From Ptychodera flava (Eukaryota; Hemichordata; Enteropneusta; Ptychoderidae): 64,000 nt of DNA. Below the pieces are notes generated by a model. That model worked only from the letters and a program-made list of their open reading frames with translations. It had not been told where the DNA came from and did not search any database. Both the position numbers and the translations under genes were made by a program. The stretch is from contig NC_091948.1 of assembly GCF_041260155.1 (NCBI RefSeq), positions 4,220,501 to 4,284,500 of the forward strand, written 5' to 3'. Of this stretch, positions 1 through 23,700 are shown one piece after another (positions within the stretch are counted from its first letter, which is position 1; each line of letters opens with the position of its first letter).

Positions 1-1561
1 GCGTCACCAGCCCTGCCACTCACTCTGCTGTGCATTGTTGGACTCGGGGAAATAGTCGCCGTCGACTAACAGCAACGTCTAACCATGGGGATACCATGGA
101 GGTAGTAGAGAAGGAGTCACAACTAGGCGGAGATCAAAGGGACCATGTGTTTTGCCGCTGTTTGCCTTACAAACTACTCCATTAGCACCAACGGGACTTG
201 CGAACGCGTTTTCTCGGATTTAGTCAACAAGATTAAGTTCGTTCGGGGTCGTTCGGGTGTTTCGGCCGTCCCTCGGCAGTTGATCTTCAAACATGGCGTC
301 ACGTGTCCCAGCGTCGCGTCGGGAAGTTCGAGTCATTCCACCGATTTTGATGTACACGATGTTAAAGAGGTCGAGGAACAGATAATTGAGGAAGGGAGCT
401 TTTGTATCTGCAAAGGCGCGGAGACTGAGTTGATGATAGCTTGCGATCACAAAAAATGCCAAACATCGTAGAGCAGCATTGTTAACACGCCAACTTTTTC
501 CAAATCCAGTTCTTGGTTCTTGCCGTGTTTTATCATGTTGTACTGGCATTAATGATAAGGTTAAATAAGAAAGCATAGCTTTTAACTGCTTCATCCATGA
601 CTTTTATGAATGGTCGCGATATGAAACAACACGTACGATGCATTGAAACAAAACCTCCATGGGGATACTAACATAATTTTAGTCAGAACTTGACTTTGAG
701 CTTTAACTACTTGATCACTTCCCGACCTCCTTATACGAGAAAGAAAATCATCTAATTTTTACTACTTCACATATCTTTTGTGTCGGATCCACTGTCCACA
801 GAATGTATGTATGTCGTGATTGTACCGGAAATATATTTGATCTTACATTACTCATAACCAGTCGTCCTGACAATCCTGACATACGTCAAAGTTTTTAAAA
901 ATACATTACGAAAATACTGAAAAGTTTTCTAATATTATGAAAAATAGTGTTGCAAAGTGTTGGCAATGGCATGATGGTGGGAGGCAACCGACAGCTATAA
1001 AGTTACAAGTAAATACAAATATATTTCGACACTGATATGTCCTACGATCTGGCTGGCAGCTTTATCAATCTGTGGCAAAGTGCCACGGATTTATATCGCG
1101 TTAGTTTCGTAATGTCGCAGCTACAAAACTAAACTTACAACATTCCATAGATAGCGCAGAATGTGGGCGCAGATCGATAGCGCAGAATGAGAGCGCAGTT
1201 TGATAGCGCAAATTGAAATGCGCTAGCGCAGTTTAGGGGCGCAGACTGCCGATTTCAGACCTCTCACATACCTGGTTCATCACCAAATTTCACTCATGGA
1301 TAAATTATTTTGATGATTATTTAAAAATATGATTTTTTCAAAGTCATTGATTATAATAGTTCCCAGAGTGGCATACATTCCATTATACAGTACAGTAACC
1401 ATGTTTTGAAAGCTGTGAAAGTACAGCGCCCTCAGTTTCCTGTGGTATATGTGCTCCAAACAATAGTTATCAGACATAGCATAAGATCAGTGCCCATCAG
1501 GTGCTACTAGCTGTGACTTTGAATAGCCTGAACAATTGCCTTTTACTTAATAATTCATCAG
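1..1561. other. ATP8B intron with hAT/PHD-like coding relic
   Basis: DNA upstream of the first visible ATP8B exon, so presumably intron. At 145-471 (plus) there is a 108-codon ORF with CERVFSDLVNKIKFVRGR, reminiscent of the hAT transposase dimerisation motif, followed by FCICKGAETELMIACDHKKC, which resembles the first half of a PHD zinc finger. The ORF stops before the finger is complete. I take it as a short relic of a mobile-element or PHD-protein coding region, not a working gene. At 1148-1245 a GATAGCGCAGA-like motif is repeated about six times. The remainder is plain AT-rich DNA. Confidence 0.3.
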
Positions 1562-11351
<9,790 letters not shown>

Positions 11352-11555
11352 CTGGCGGTGGGGCTCAGACCAAACAAAGTTTCTCCATCACCAAGTCCAC
11401 CTATAGAGGGCAGTGTTCATGACTCGGCTGTGAGTCTTGAACAGAAAGATGTGCCTGTAACCAGACTTTAACATGTCTGATTAAAACACAAAATCATGTG
11501 ATCGATGCCAATTAATTTGTAAATATCATGCATGTTTGACAATTCTCATAATAAA
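11352..11555 (+). promoter_or_regulatory. ATP8B 3' UTR start with candidate poly(A) signal
   Basis: Sequence after the ATP8B stop codon. An AATAAA hexamer lies at 11550-11555, about 200 nt past the stop, followed by T-rich DNA. It is a plausible cleavage signal, but later signals could extend the UTR. Confidence 0.4.
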
Positions 11556-14500
11556 TCAACTTGTTTATCACATTTCTCACTTATATGATCTTCCATCGTT
11601 GGTTCATTTATATTCCTGTACTGTCTTCTTTACTTTTAATATTTTAACTTTTTTCCGTTTTAGTCTTTCTTCACACCTGTATAGTGTGTTGTATGATATT
11701 TGCAGTTTTGGCATTTCCCTGGTTGGTTTAATGTGTATATAGGGGACACAGAGGAGACTTTGGTTAGGGCTCCATACGGATACAGTGGAATAATGGTCCA
11801 CTTGCTTTATTGTAAAAAGCACAAAATAATATCAAATGTGTGGGCTTTCTCTTTTACTGTTGCTTTGCCAAGAGGGATGTACAGTGGGCAAAAATTTCAT
11901 CTTTTATATTTATTTATTTTTTAATTTTCATTTTGTAACATTTTAATCTTTTTATTAGCCTTGTACATGTATTTAGATTTCTGGAAAGATTCAAGCCGTA
12001 TGATTGTATCGTTTTGTGTTTTATTATTCATATAAAGTCAGCAATTATTGTTAAATTTGATGGTAATATATTACCTCTGGAAATGAATGTATGTGATCTC
12101 CACACTGCCAATAATTTGAACACAAAAACAGTTCTCTTCAGTGAATATGCTATTTGACCAATTATGCTAACATTCATTCTAAACATGAATCGACCAAAAA
12201 CAGCGCCCCAATAGTTTGGGTAGACACTAAGGCTGAAACTTACTGTGTGAGAATCATTCTTATGTAGGCTGACAAATTTGAAACAAGGGGCTTTTGAGCT
12301 TTGACTTGACGACAAGGATCGGACTACTTTTAGCCGATTAAGGGGTACAAAAATTTCAGAGGCTGAAGGTTGTGTTAAACATATCTTTAAAATAGCGCAT
12401 GTTTATAGTTTGGTGAAATGTGTAAATAGAATGGTAGGAGTGATTTCAGAAACAAAGGCTTGTGTCAGAAATTCATGTGAATGTTTCCGTTTGATATTTC
12501 ACACCATATGCCATGTAAATGCATATATGGTTTAACTGCTGGACAATACTAGAGTTGAAGAGAATTCAGTTGTGCGTTAACTTTGGAGTTTCCGTTCCAA
12601 AATCTCAAAGTTTAGGTCCAGTACAAAATTCAGTATTCCGTTTTTTTTCCATATCTTGGTTCCACCAAAAGTGAAGCTGTTTTTTACCTATGCAATAATG
12701 ATGCATGTTTTGGGTCTCAGTGCTGTGGTAGAAAATTTTGTAGCAACCATCTATAATCACTGAATGTTGAGAACAGTCATTTGGTTGGAAGCAGACGTAT
12801 TCTTCATCATGAAAGTTTGTTATAAGTATGTAAATAGTACGACTCAGAACCAGCAATAATCAGTGACTGTTGTGATGTAGGCTGTTTCAGAAATCTTTTT
12901 ATCAAGTCGTGCATTGACAATAATTTTCAGCATTTGCATCGTATACCAATGTCTTCGATCATGCTTGTTTGATGTAGTCCACTTTCAGAGACGTGATTTT
13001 CAAATTAATTCCAATTTAGCATGAGAAATTACACCAAAGCAGCTTGTCAGAAATTATGAGTATGTGACAAAACAATGACTTCTACTTGATACATGCTTCC
13101 TTCCGGAATACTTTTTCATTTCTGAGAATAGTTCAAGAAACATTCCACTCCAAGTTCTTTCAGTTTGTGACGTAAAGATTTTTAAAATGAGGAAACATAA
13201 TTTTCCGCCCAATTAAATCTCCCTGTTAACATATGATAAACACGATGCACAAGTAGTGAACAATTTGTGATGTCATCACTGACCCCTGGTGACCTATGAC
13301 ATCAAGTAGGATTTCACCTCCAAACAACTTTGTGATGTCATCACTGAAATCCTTTAAAACTATGACTCAAGGTGACCTATGACATCATGTAGGATTTCAC
13401 CTCTAAACAGGTTTGTGATGTCATCACTGAAATCCTTTAAACTCTGACCCCTGGTGACCTATGACATCATGTAGGATTTCACCTCCAAACAGGTTTCCAA
13501 GGGTAAAAACAGTATCTTCAAGATAAACATTGTATGTTTGATTGTCATTTTTTGTTTATGTAATGTATACGCTTGCAACTTTCAAAGGCAATTAGCAAGG
13601 TCTTAATTTCCAGTCGGTTACATTTTTAATGGATAGGAGAGGGTATTTAACATGAGGTTACGTCATATGTCAGTTGCAATATCACTATCAAAACTTAAAT
13701 ATTGTTATGTAGAAATATGACAGATCATGTTATATCATAGGCTGAATCCCAACTTTAATTTTGCCAAAAGTTTTTGATATCTTTAGATGTACGTATCATA
13801 TGTAAATATGTATAGTTCTCCCATTGCATGTTATTACATATCCCACACAAGGAGTCTGTATTTTTATATTTGGAAAATATATATTACCAGTTTTTGTCTT
13901 CATATTAGATGTCTTAATTCTTCCTACTTTACTGGTCTTTTTGGTTAATACTAAGTCATGTTCAAGTTTTGTAGCTTTCTTGCTATACAGTGGCATTGAT
14001 TTGGGAAATTTTTATTGACTTTCTGATCGTTTTTTTCATGGAAAGTGTTTTGACTGTAGCATCATGCTCTAGGATAAAGACTTGTGCTGTTTTGCATACA
14101 TTTACCACCCATCAGCAAATCGTTTCAGTCGGAGCAGCAGCAAGGATTTGTGATTGGTCCATCCTTGTCACATGCTCCTTATCTCTCCAAGATGGCTACG
14201 TGGAGTGACTGTTCGACTAAAAGCAGTTCAGTGGCAACTGTGCCACCAGTTCAAGCTGGTTAGTTCCATCTGTCAGGTTTTATTCATTTTGAAGAACAGA
14301 GAAATCAACAATCGACGCTTTGCTACAAAACATATGCCAGAAACCGCACACCTTTCTGACAACTTCAACCGTACTTGAGTTGGTATATCCACCAAATCTG
14401 TCGTATGGTCATGTCCTGTTGTAAGCCAAAATGAAGCTCAAACTAGGTTGCTTTGTTGTCACTCCGACTGTACAAGTTACTGCTTGAACAGATTGCAATA

Positions 14501-17480
14501 TCATAAAAGAAACATGCTTGTACTGTATTTTTACAATTCAATGCATTTTCAACCACAAGAGCACTTTCCAATTTCCATGTCTTTGATTTAAATTTATTTT
14601 ATATTATTAGTCTTTCATTCAGTGCAAATAGTGAATTTTCAAATCTGTTGATAACAATTTTGACTGCCTGATGTACAATATGCTCGACAAGAAAACTGAC
14701 ATCTATTTTTCCACATGGAATCTGTACAGATCAAAACAATATAGCAATAGCTTTGTCAGATGTGTGTCTATCATTCATTATTTGTTTTACATTATGAGTC
14801 GATCCTGGCCACCAAACTTAAAAAATTTGACTGCCAGTATTTTGTCTTTGATTAGTAGATATGTACCTACATTGTAGTCTAATCACATTTCAGTTCTGAA
14901 CCGCCATCTGCAGGGCATAATGATATTTTCTGGATTTGAACTGCATTATGGGAAGGCAAGGGAAAACAGAATTTTCCTATGACCCCATCCCCCTAAAACA
15001 TTTGTCGTTTTTCACTGATATGCTCAGGATGTTACGTGAAAATATCGTCACAAATTTTGAATACTTTTAACTAAATTTCAAGCAGATTTTCAAGTGATCT
15101 GGACATGAAAATGTCTAAAAAAGTTTTCCATATCTGTTGCGTCCTTCTTGATTGAATTCAAGTACACAAACATCCAGAAAATACAATATTATGATCTTTT
15201 GCACGTACATCGCAGTTTTAATGATATTTCCATGGCAGAGAAAGAAATATCTGTGTGCATCCTTCCTGATTAAGTTCAAGTACACAAAAATCAACCAACT
15301 ACAACACGATGATCTTTTGCACAAACATGGCATGACAGAGGTACAACGAAAGATTCAGAGAAAACATTTATTTTGTAGATGACAATAGTTTCCCATGTAT
15401 AATACCAGATTCATTGGACATTACAATCCTCACTCGATGGTCACACCTGAGCGTTTACATCAATTCATTTTTTACAGCTGTTTATATAGATATATTATAT
15501 GAATATACAGGGTCTATCCTATTTTTCTGGTCTACTGTGAAAAAACCCAAAAACATTCTATATGACTGAGATTGTAATCTTTATTTATAAGTGCAAAAGT
15601 TGTAGTGTCTTCATCCAATTACTATTTTACTGGAATAAAAAGCTGATTCACCATGGCAACTGAATAATCCTGTGTTTCTTATTAATGTGCCCCTTTTTGT
15701 GACCCCTATGTGACCTTTATACCTCATTGTAATGATGGTACATGATAAAGAGAGTCCACCATTTTGCTGAGAGAAAATTGCAGTTTTTCATGAGAATACT
15801 GGCATGTAAATACAGCAATTCAGTTTAGAATTCAGTAAATGACGCTATTACAATTTTCAATCAATTTAATCCATTCAAATGAAAAAAAATAGCAAATTCA
15901 AAAGATACATGACTAGATGCTGGCATGCTGGATATTCCAGCATCTCAAAATGACCAGGACAGCATCAGAATTTTGCACAAATTCAGAACTAGACAGAACA
16001 TGATAATTTTAAGCCTCAAGTATTTTTTTCAAGTAGAAGAATATCTTGACCAGCTACCACATCTTAGAGACTAAAGTTTTCAACTTCCAAACATCAATGT
16101 GAGGTATGTAAGGGTTTCTCTTGATATGATGATGAACTTGTTGAAAAGTGAGAAGTTTTAAGCAATACTGATACTTTACAGGAGAGACTCCATGCTAAGT
16201 TGTTGGCGGTAAAGTTAGATTGTTAGGTAGTGTGAATTTCAATATGCCCCATCAGGATATGTAATGAATCAAACAATCCTTTCACCCTGTTTCACAGTGT
16301 AGAAGTCAAGTTTTGTCACAGAAGACAGCAAGATTGGGTTAAACCATTGTTGTGAAAGGGTAAGTCAAACTATGGCTGTGAAAGGGTGAAGTCTGCTTTG
16401 TTGTGTGTTGGTAAGCCAATTGTCTGTACACAAGCAAAACGAATGTCCAAGTCAGCTTACTGAGAAGGGAAGAAGGAACTAGAAAGCATTTGCAAGCAAA
16501 AGCGAAGTTCCAGAGACCAGAGCAGCGGAAGAAACAAGAGAATGTGTGACAAAGATAGGTGCAGAATGAAAGATTGCTTTGGATTTTAATATTCAAGCAC
16601 GTACCTATAGTTAGGGTTGCTGCGAATCCGTAGCCTCTGCCACTCGGGTAGCTTGGTCATTGGAGCCCCACTCCCAGCAGAACACGTCAAGGAGTGGCAG
16701 GGCTCGTTTTTGCAGCAATAGTTTAGGGCTGCTAGCAGTATAACACCATAATACAACTAAAAGCAAGGCAGTCCACAGATTACAAATGCCTACATGTACG
16801 GTAAAAACGCAACAGATACATACGGGGGCGACAACGCACGGAAATGTATATCAGACGACATTCTCGCGAGCCAGAGCAATAATTTTCACTCCGCTGACCG
16901 GATCTGTTCAAGTATGCTGCCTAGCTCTGCATGGCAGGGCTGTGTGTTACCGGCGTTAAACGGCCTCGCAGACTGATATAGGAAAAACCGCTGGTGGCTC
17001 CTAAGAAATACGGCGGGCAGTTTCTCCGCCAAACAGCCGATTTTGAATCCAACTTTTGCATTGATCTTCGTTTTCAAGCACACACCACCTCGCCTAGGTA
17101 CACGATGTGCCCAGCCGCGCTTGTAAACTTACGGAAAGCCTACTTTTCTCTCTCTATGCGAGCGAAGCGATCGTATCCGCCGCCATTGTTGTCTCATGAG
17201 CATTCGGGCGAAACAGTATAGCCACGTACGGCGAGTATTTAGAGAAAAATAAAATCAAAAAGCAACAAAAAACAAAGCGAAAGAAAGCTAGAATTATTAA
17301 TAGCTGAACGCAATATGATAGTCGAGCAATGCAGAATAAAAAATAAATAAATAAACACACAAGAAATGCCCGTAAACCCGTCCGAGCTGAGCGATGACGT
17401 CATAAGCGTGTCGCAATGCATTCTGGGTAATTAAGGTAAAATTTGTGTATAGCATGTTCTATGATAGTAATACCGGAAAT
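11556..17480. other. Intergenic region, no gene recognised
   Basis: Between the ATP8B 3' end and the first duplicated repeat block. Apart from the 80-bp tandem repeat, I see only short unsupported ORFs in AT-rich DNA. A GC-richer stretch at 16610-17420 holds a partial hairpin (GCCACTC near 16640 against GAGTGGC near 16692) but no recognisable exon or RNA. Confidence 0.5.
13263..13494. repeat. About 80-bp tandem repeat, three copies
   Basis: Three head-to-tail units, each with TTTGTGATGTCATCACTGA, then GGTGACCTATGACATCA and TAGGATTTCACCTC. They lie in the intergenic DNA downstream of ATP8B. TGATGTCATCA is a palindrome close to a CRE/ATF-type half-site pair. No function is implied by sequence alone. 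Confidence 0.85.
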
Positions 17481-17482
17481 AG

Positions 17483-17516
<34 letters not shown>

Positions 17517-17850
17517 TGAGCAAAAACTAACAGTTCCAGAGCTGGTCTCTGGAACTAATTAAGTTGTTTTATGCTCAGAGGGTACAGGAAAATGAAAGTC
17601 AAGAGTTGATAGAACCTGGCAATTTACACAAAATTTCAGTATTTATAGATACAACATTATCACTTTAAAATTACATTCATCAATAAAAATGAAAACAAGG
17701 CAAACATTACGGAAAGTGGTAGAAAGAAAGAAAGAAAGAAAGTGAGCAAAAACTAACAGTTCCAGAGCTGGTCTCTGGAACTAATTAAGTTGTTTTATGC
17801 TCAGAGGGTACAGGAAAATGAAAGTCAAGAGTTGATAGAACCTGGTTGAT
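17483..17850. repeat. Duplicated (GAAA)n-associated segment
   Basis: A (GAAA)n run followed by TGAGCAAAAACTAACAGTTC and about 100 bp more occurs twice, at about 17483-17612 and 17727-17845. Between them, 17612-17721 is itself repeated almost exactly at 20228-20333. These look like duplications around the neighbouring transposon copy. Confidence 0.8.
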
Positions 17851-17878
17851 TACAGTGGAAATTCTGCTCACATAAAAC

Positions 17879-19438
17879 AAACATAGGGCCAAAGTCCCTG
17901 AAGCTACTATAGACATGGATACAAAATTAAGTATTTCCTGACTATATGAAATTATCTCACTAAGGTCATCCTAGGGACTTGTAAACCAAATATTAAAGCT
18001 GTCTGACTAGCCGTTTTGAAAAAAAAAGCGACTCAACATTTGACAGAGCTCTGTGAGCTCTGAGCTTTGTGACACATGTATTGATGAAGAAGGTGGATAT
18101 TTTTGATAGCTCATTTCAGGATGGCCTGACCAAAAATGGAAAAAAATTCCGTAAAAATACTGATTTGCATATTTCAATAGACTATATTAGTCTATAATAG
18201 CAAATAAACGAGAGTTAATTACATTCTACCCCCAAAGTAAACAAGACTTGCTTAAATCAAGATTTATGTCATAAAAAAACAGCATATCTGTAAAGAATCT
18301 TGAGCTGGTTATCTTTTAATATCAGTAGTTTCATCCTATTAACCAAGCACATTTTAACTTTCAAATTAACATTGTAAGTAAGTTCTGTCGAATAAGTTGA
18401 GACTGTACGTACTCAGAGAAAGCACACTGGAGAGACAAATGTTTGTAACTTAAGAAGTTCAAGGTCATCAAAAGCATTATAAGGAATCATGTTACACTTT
18501 CATTGCACTGTTTACACAGATTGCATAATTGCTATAAATAGCACATGAGGAATCTTACAGCCCAGCTTTACCATTAAAACCCTATCACTTTGACCACTCT
18601 TTTAATTGACCACTCTTTTTTTTTCCTCAAAAAGTAATCTTATTTTATCCTTACCAAGTCAACCATAAATGGAAATTAGAACTTTCTCTATCTCTATTTA
18701 TTTGACCACCCTATCATGACAAACTATTATGAGCAATTTCTTTTAGATAACATAAATGGTGGTTCAGAACATATCAAAGTTGGGATTCAGGAAAGTTGCC
18801 TTTACATGTTTTAATCCTCCAAGATGGTAAGCATTTCACTATGAACTGTCAATAAAAGTTGAACTTTCTGATAATTCCACACTAAAATTATTTTGGCTTT
18901 GATGATTTCCTAATTAATTCAATTATTTAAAATCATATTATTTTTTTCTGGGTGAATTGATAGGGTTTATACAGTGCAAGAATTACATACAATGTAAGTC
19001 AAATTTTGACCAAAAATGACAAAAAAATTCCTTAAAAATACACATTTGCATATTTCATCACAATTTGAACAAATCTAAGTTGGGTTATCCCTAGGGACCT
19101 GTATACCAAATAACAAAGCTCTCTGACCAGCGGTTATGAAGAAGAAGATTTTTTACCAAAAACACCTTTTTTGGCATTAATTTGCCTATTTTCAACAATA
19201 TCAAAAAATTAAAAAAAATGGTTTCTCAAAATCATATTTTTCATCTACACAACAAATATCAAATCAGTAAGTACTGCGGTTCTCAAGATATTTGAGTGGA
19301 CGGACGCCTCACAAACGGACATACATACATACATACATACATACATACATACATACATACATACATACAGACTGACGACGGACGCCGGACGGATACCCAT
19401 CCCAATAGCTTCTATAGACTATAGTCTATAGTAGCTAA
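17879..19438 (+). mobile_element. Palindrome-ended interspersed repeat, copy 2
   Basis: Same family as 6139-7695 in reverse orientation. It begins CATAGGGCCAAAGTCCCTG and ends with a (CATA)n tract (about 19320-19370), then the perfect palindrome CTATAGACTATAGTCTATAG. Long stretches match copy 1 closely, suggesting recent amplification. The internal boundary near 18175 (ATAGACTATATTAGTCTATA) is a second, decayed palindromic terminus. Confidence 0.75.
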
Positions 19439-20227
19439 AAGTAATAGCTTGTACAAACAAAGTGTATTCACCTGAAGAACATTTTGTTTGCACTCACTGA
19501 AAAAGTTGATATTAAAGGAAACATTGGTTTACGCAGAATTTCAGAAATTGTATATGTGATTAAGCAGTAATTGTACCTACCAATTGGTGAAACAGTTTGG
19601 TGTAAAAGAAAAAGTGAAAGAAGTTTCACCAATATGGCCAGGTTTCAGTTGCCAGGTTATATCTTTTGCATGTCTACACGGCCTCTAAGACTGATTTGTC
19701 CATGTATTGTCCCTATAAGAAGTATTCTAAAAGTTTTCTACTGTGATTACATCCAAAAGAAAGATGAAAAAATGCTTCTTCATAGTTACAGAAGTCCATA
19801 TGATTGATTGTACTTAAGATCATCTGTACCCTCTGGTACTGGTAAATGGGTGTGAGTTGATCACGTAAATTCTGACTTGAATTAACTAGGTGATATTATC
19901 ATCCGGCTGTCAGCGGTTTTAGATCACTTGGCACAGAGACAAAAAATGTACTGTACACAGAGACATGATTTCTATCTGCCTACAAATTTCAACACGACAG
20001 AGAAACAATCACAATATATTCACAACGGTGCCACGTACCAAAGTCGTTTCATTGATATGTACATTGTAACAGGCAAGGGACTAAATACTGGCCTCGTATC
20101 AGAGATCAGCTCATGAAATGTAACAGCAATTTTCACAAAATTTGCACTCTCAAGGGTTGTAAGGCTCCAGCATTATGAAGGATCACACCTAATACAGATT
20201 TCACATTTGAAAGACATCAAATCACAG

Positions 20228-20333
20228 CAATTTACACAAAATTTCAGTATTTATAGATACAACATTATCACTTTAAAATTACTTTCATCAATAAAAACTG
20301 AAAACAAGGCAAACATTACGGAAAGTGGTAGAC
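20228..20333. repeat. Second copy of the 17612-17721 segment
   Basis: Direct repeat, nearly identical to 17612-17721 and in the same orientation, starting CAATTTACACAAAATTTCAG and ending ATTACGGAAAGTGGTAG. It is 2.6 kb from its partner, with the palindrome-ended element between them. Confidence 0.8.
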
Positions 20334-20791
20334 AGGTTGAGGGCCTTGCACACAATTGATATCAGATAAATATTACACTCTTAGATTTGGTCGGTTTTGA
20401 TGATAAAATTTTAATCTCACATAGAGGATTACTTTTCTTGAAGTTAAAATTCTTTAAAAATAACACCGAACCAAGATTACATTTTTGATTGGAGTGGGTG
20501 GTGGCATACGGGAAAGTCAGCTAGTCCAGTCTACAATAGCATCCACACTACTTAAGGAATGTAAATTTTGACAGTGAAGCTTGAAGCTTTCAGGAGATAA
20601 TGCTGACTACAATGTGACTTGTTGAACATCCACTGTCATATCATTGACATACATATACCTGTTTATATAACTTAACTACTGTGTAAAATATACATACATA
20701 TACTTGTATCTGTGGATCAGCAGAAAGTGTCATTATTTTCAGGTACGATAATAGCTGTAAGATTTGAAAGTTTAAAATCAGTGTATCACCC

Positions 20792-23700
20792 TTAGCTGTT
20801 TTCTTTGAATTCTTCTTGTTGCTCCAACAAACACTGTATTATGATTCTGAGTCCGTTAGCGAGTTCAGCTGCCGTGTACGGTGACCCTATTGGAGGCACG
20901 TGGACAAAGATGGCCGCAGAACAGTTCTGGTGAAGTGACAGGTAATAGGAGAATTCACACAGGTACCTGAAACAAACATGTTGCAAAGGTTCATACCATT
21001 GGCAAAAATCGGAACCCGGCAGCAGTGACCTGAACTTGATGTGTGTAGGTCACAAGTGTGACCTCAAGTGTCAAAGGTCACAATGCTACCTGATATGAGT
21101 GCCACTTGGGTTACATGAGGTACTTTTTCAGAGATCACAGATATATATCCATGTTGAAATAAATCTGAGCCAGACCTAAAAAGAATGGTGTATTTCCTAG
21201 ACACATGTACAAATAACATGGCACCACAAATGATGAACAAAGTGGACTTCTAAAAGATCACTATTAACACTGCTGATTTTGTGTTTGGATGTAAGGAACA
21301 ATCCATGAAATTTTGGTATTGTAAGTAAAAAATTTCACACCACACTTAAGCAATAACTGAATCTGAAAATTTGTGCAAAGCATTGATCACCTTCCCATTA
21401 CAGTTTGACATGAAGGCCCTTTTGAGTCTAAACTCTGATAAATGTAGGACAAGTTTGACTCACAGGAAGTCAGTTTTTCATTCCGAGACACAATCATTCC
21501 ATACAACATGTAATTTCTCAGCAAAATGATGAGAATATTTGAAGTTGTTCATGTGTGATTCATGTAGAAGTCGTCTTGAATTTTAAAATTCAGCAGAAGG
21601 CTATGAACCTTGACTTTACCTGCCAGGGTCAGTAGAAATAATGGCTTTAAGTTTGTCGTTTGCCCCGTTGATTACATCACAAACTTTTTGAAGATCAAAT
21701 TTGGTTTGGAGACACTCATCACCATCATCTACGCAGCACTGGAAAGGACAAATCAGCGTTTCCGTTACAATTTCAAAACTTGCGTACGATTTTACGCAAC
21801 TGAGTTTTTATTTGCGTAAAATGTATTCAAAATGCGTACGGTAGGAATCAGTATCTGAAGTGAGCTGGACAGTCTTTTCTGTAGAACTTGGGGGTTTCCT
21901 GTAATGCGCATGCTCTATTAACAAAAATCAACAACCTGAGTGGCTTCAAGGTGTAGCTGAACGTTGCCATGCCGTGATGCAAGTCCCGTATATGATCGTT
22001 GAGCAGCCCAATGAATTCATGTTCAAAGAAAATACCTTCTGACTACGAAATTAGTGTTTCCAAAGGGCTAACAAAAAGCAGATACTGTTCAAAGTCCAGT
22101 GGGACCTCTCAAGAATGCAACCCGACAGAGTCTAAATGGTCACCCGTAAACACTTTCCAAATAACATGCGACGTAATGACCATTGACTGTATGTGTTACC
22201 AACAACGTAGACTCGATCGATTCTTGAATTTTTTGCATCTGTAGTGCCATTGTCTGTACAGAACTGATTGACATGACGTTTTGTGATGATGAAATACAAT
22301 GTTGCATAAAGTGCTGCGGTCTGCTAAAGTCTAAAATGTTGCAATATCATGATAAATGTCACTTGCAAGCAGGTGCATATGTCTATTTTTGTCCTGCATT
22401 GAACCACGTTCAGGCAATGTAGTGCGGGCCAAGTACGTCGTGTCATTGGGCGGCATTTCTCAATGCGTATTTGTTTACGCAGTCATGATTTTTTTTGCGT
22501 ATTTACGAACAATTTTGCGTAAAATACGCAGGAATTTGCGTTAACGGAAACACTGTCAAATGAGAGAACGGTAAATGTTAAATCACCAAAGTCGTTAATA
22601 TCTTTGGTTTCATTATTCCTGATCCCTGGAAATGACTATGTTATCATCTTTATACTGTTGAAGAAGCATTGGTATAATCGTGGTCCCTCCACACAGTCCC
22701 TCCTTGTGGAGACTGTGATGTAAACACAGAATATGATGTTGAATGTCACTGTGGTGACATCATACATAACTATGAAACATTACAGGATGACTGGAGTTTA
22801 TAATTTTGTATCCTACTTTATCACTATGACATTTTCTTCATTTAGGAGACAAAATCTTAGGTATCAATATATATAAGTTTATTACAGTAAAACACCTCAA
22901 TATGGCTGCATGGATACTTCCTTGGTGATAGAGATTTTCCCTTTTGGCATGCAAATATAAATGAGTTTGTTTATTAGACAATTTCAGGTAGTATTGATAT
23001 TAACAGATTATAATGAGGTGGTCCCCTTCCAAGATTTTAATTTCAAGTAATACAAAACTTTGGGTGCCATTGTGTGAAGCAGGATATAAACCCTTGTTAC
23101 CGTTACATCACATTCCCTGCTTTTCAATGTGCCTCATAGTTCTTAATTATTCATGAATAAGTTGTTATACGCACATATCTGTTGTTACTCATCCCTCTCT
23201 TTGCACATCAACCTTACCTCCGACTGTGGCGTCTTTTTCTGAATGTCATGTTTACAGTATCCGGAATTGCGAGCCAATTGCTCCAGTGTAATTTCCCTTG
23301 CTTCACCAGACACGCCCACATGGATGACCAGCTGTAATGCATGGAAAAAGCACATTGATTGTTACAGCAGAATATTTGATTTGATCTGTTGATTGCAAAT
23401 TACACTGTTTCCTCTCACAGGTCGACCAATGAGTGAATGACAGAACATGAGGTTATTGGATTAGGGTTGTATGACTGTACACTTGTAAATTATCGAGCAC
23501 TGCTTTTCCGAATACGGTGATTAAAGCACAGGCTCTGTAGATGTCAGCAAATTTCTAAATTTCAACCCTTCAACCCATCAGCCTTTCTGATTGATCACTA
23601 ATTCATGATGCAAATCTTTCAATCAGATTATATTTTGAACCTTTTTTCACGTACTTTATGTAAAGATTCAAACACTTTAACCCTGAAGTTAAATACTAAC

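Noticed and set aside
16610-17420. Possible RNA gene or exon in a GC-richer patch
   Set aside because: Only a partial hairpin and short ORFs; no known RNA signature, and splice-linked exons could not be built.
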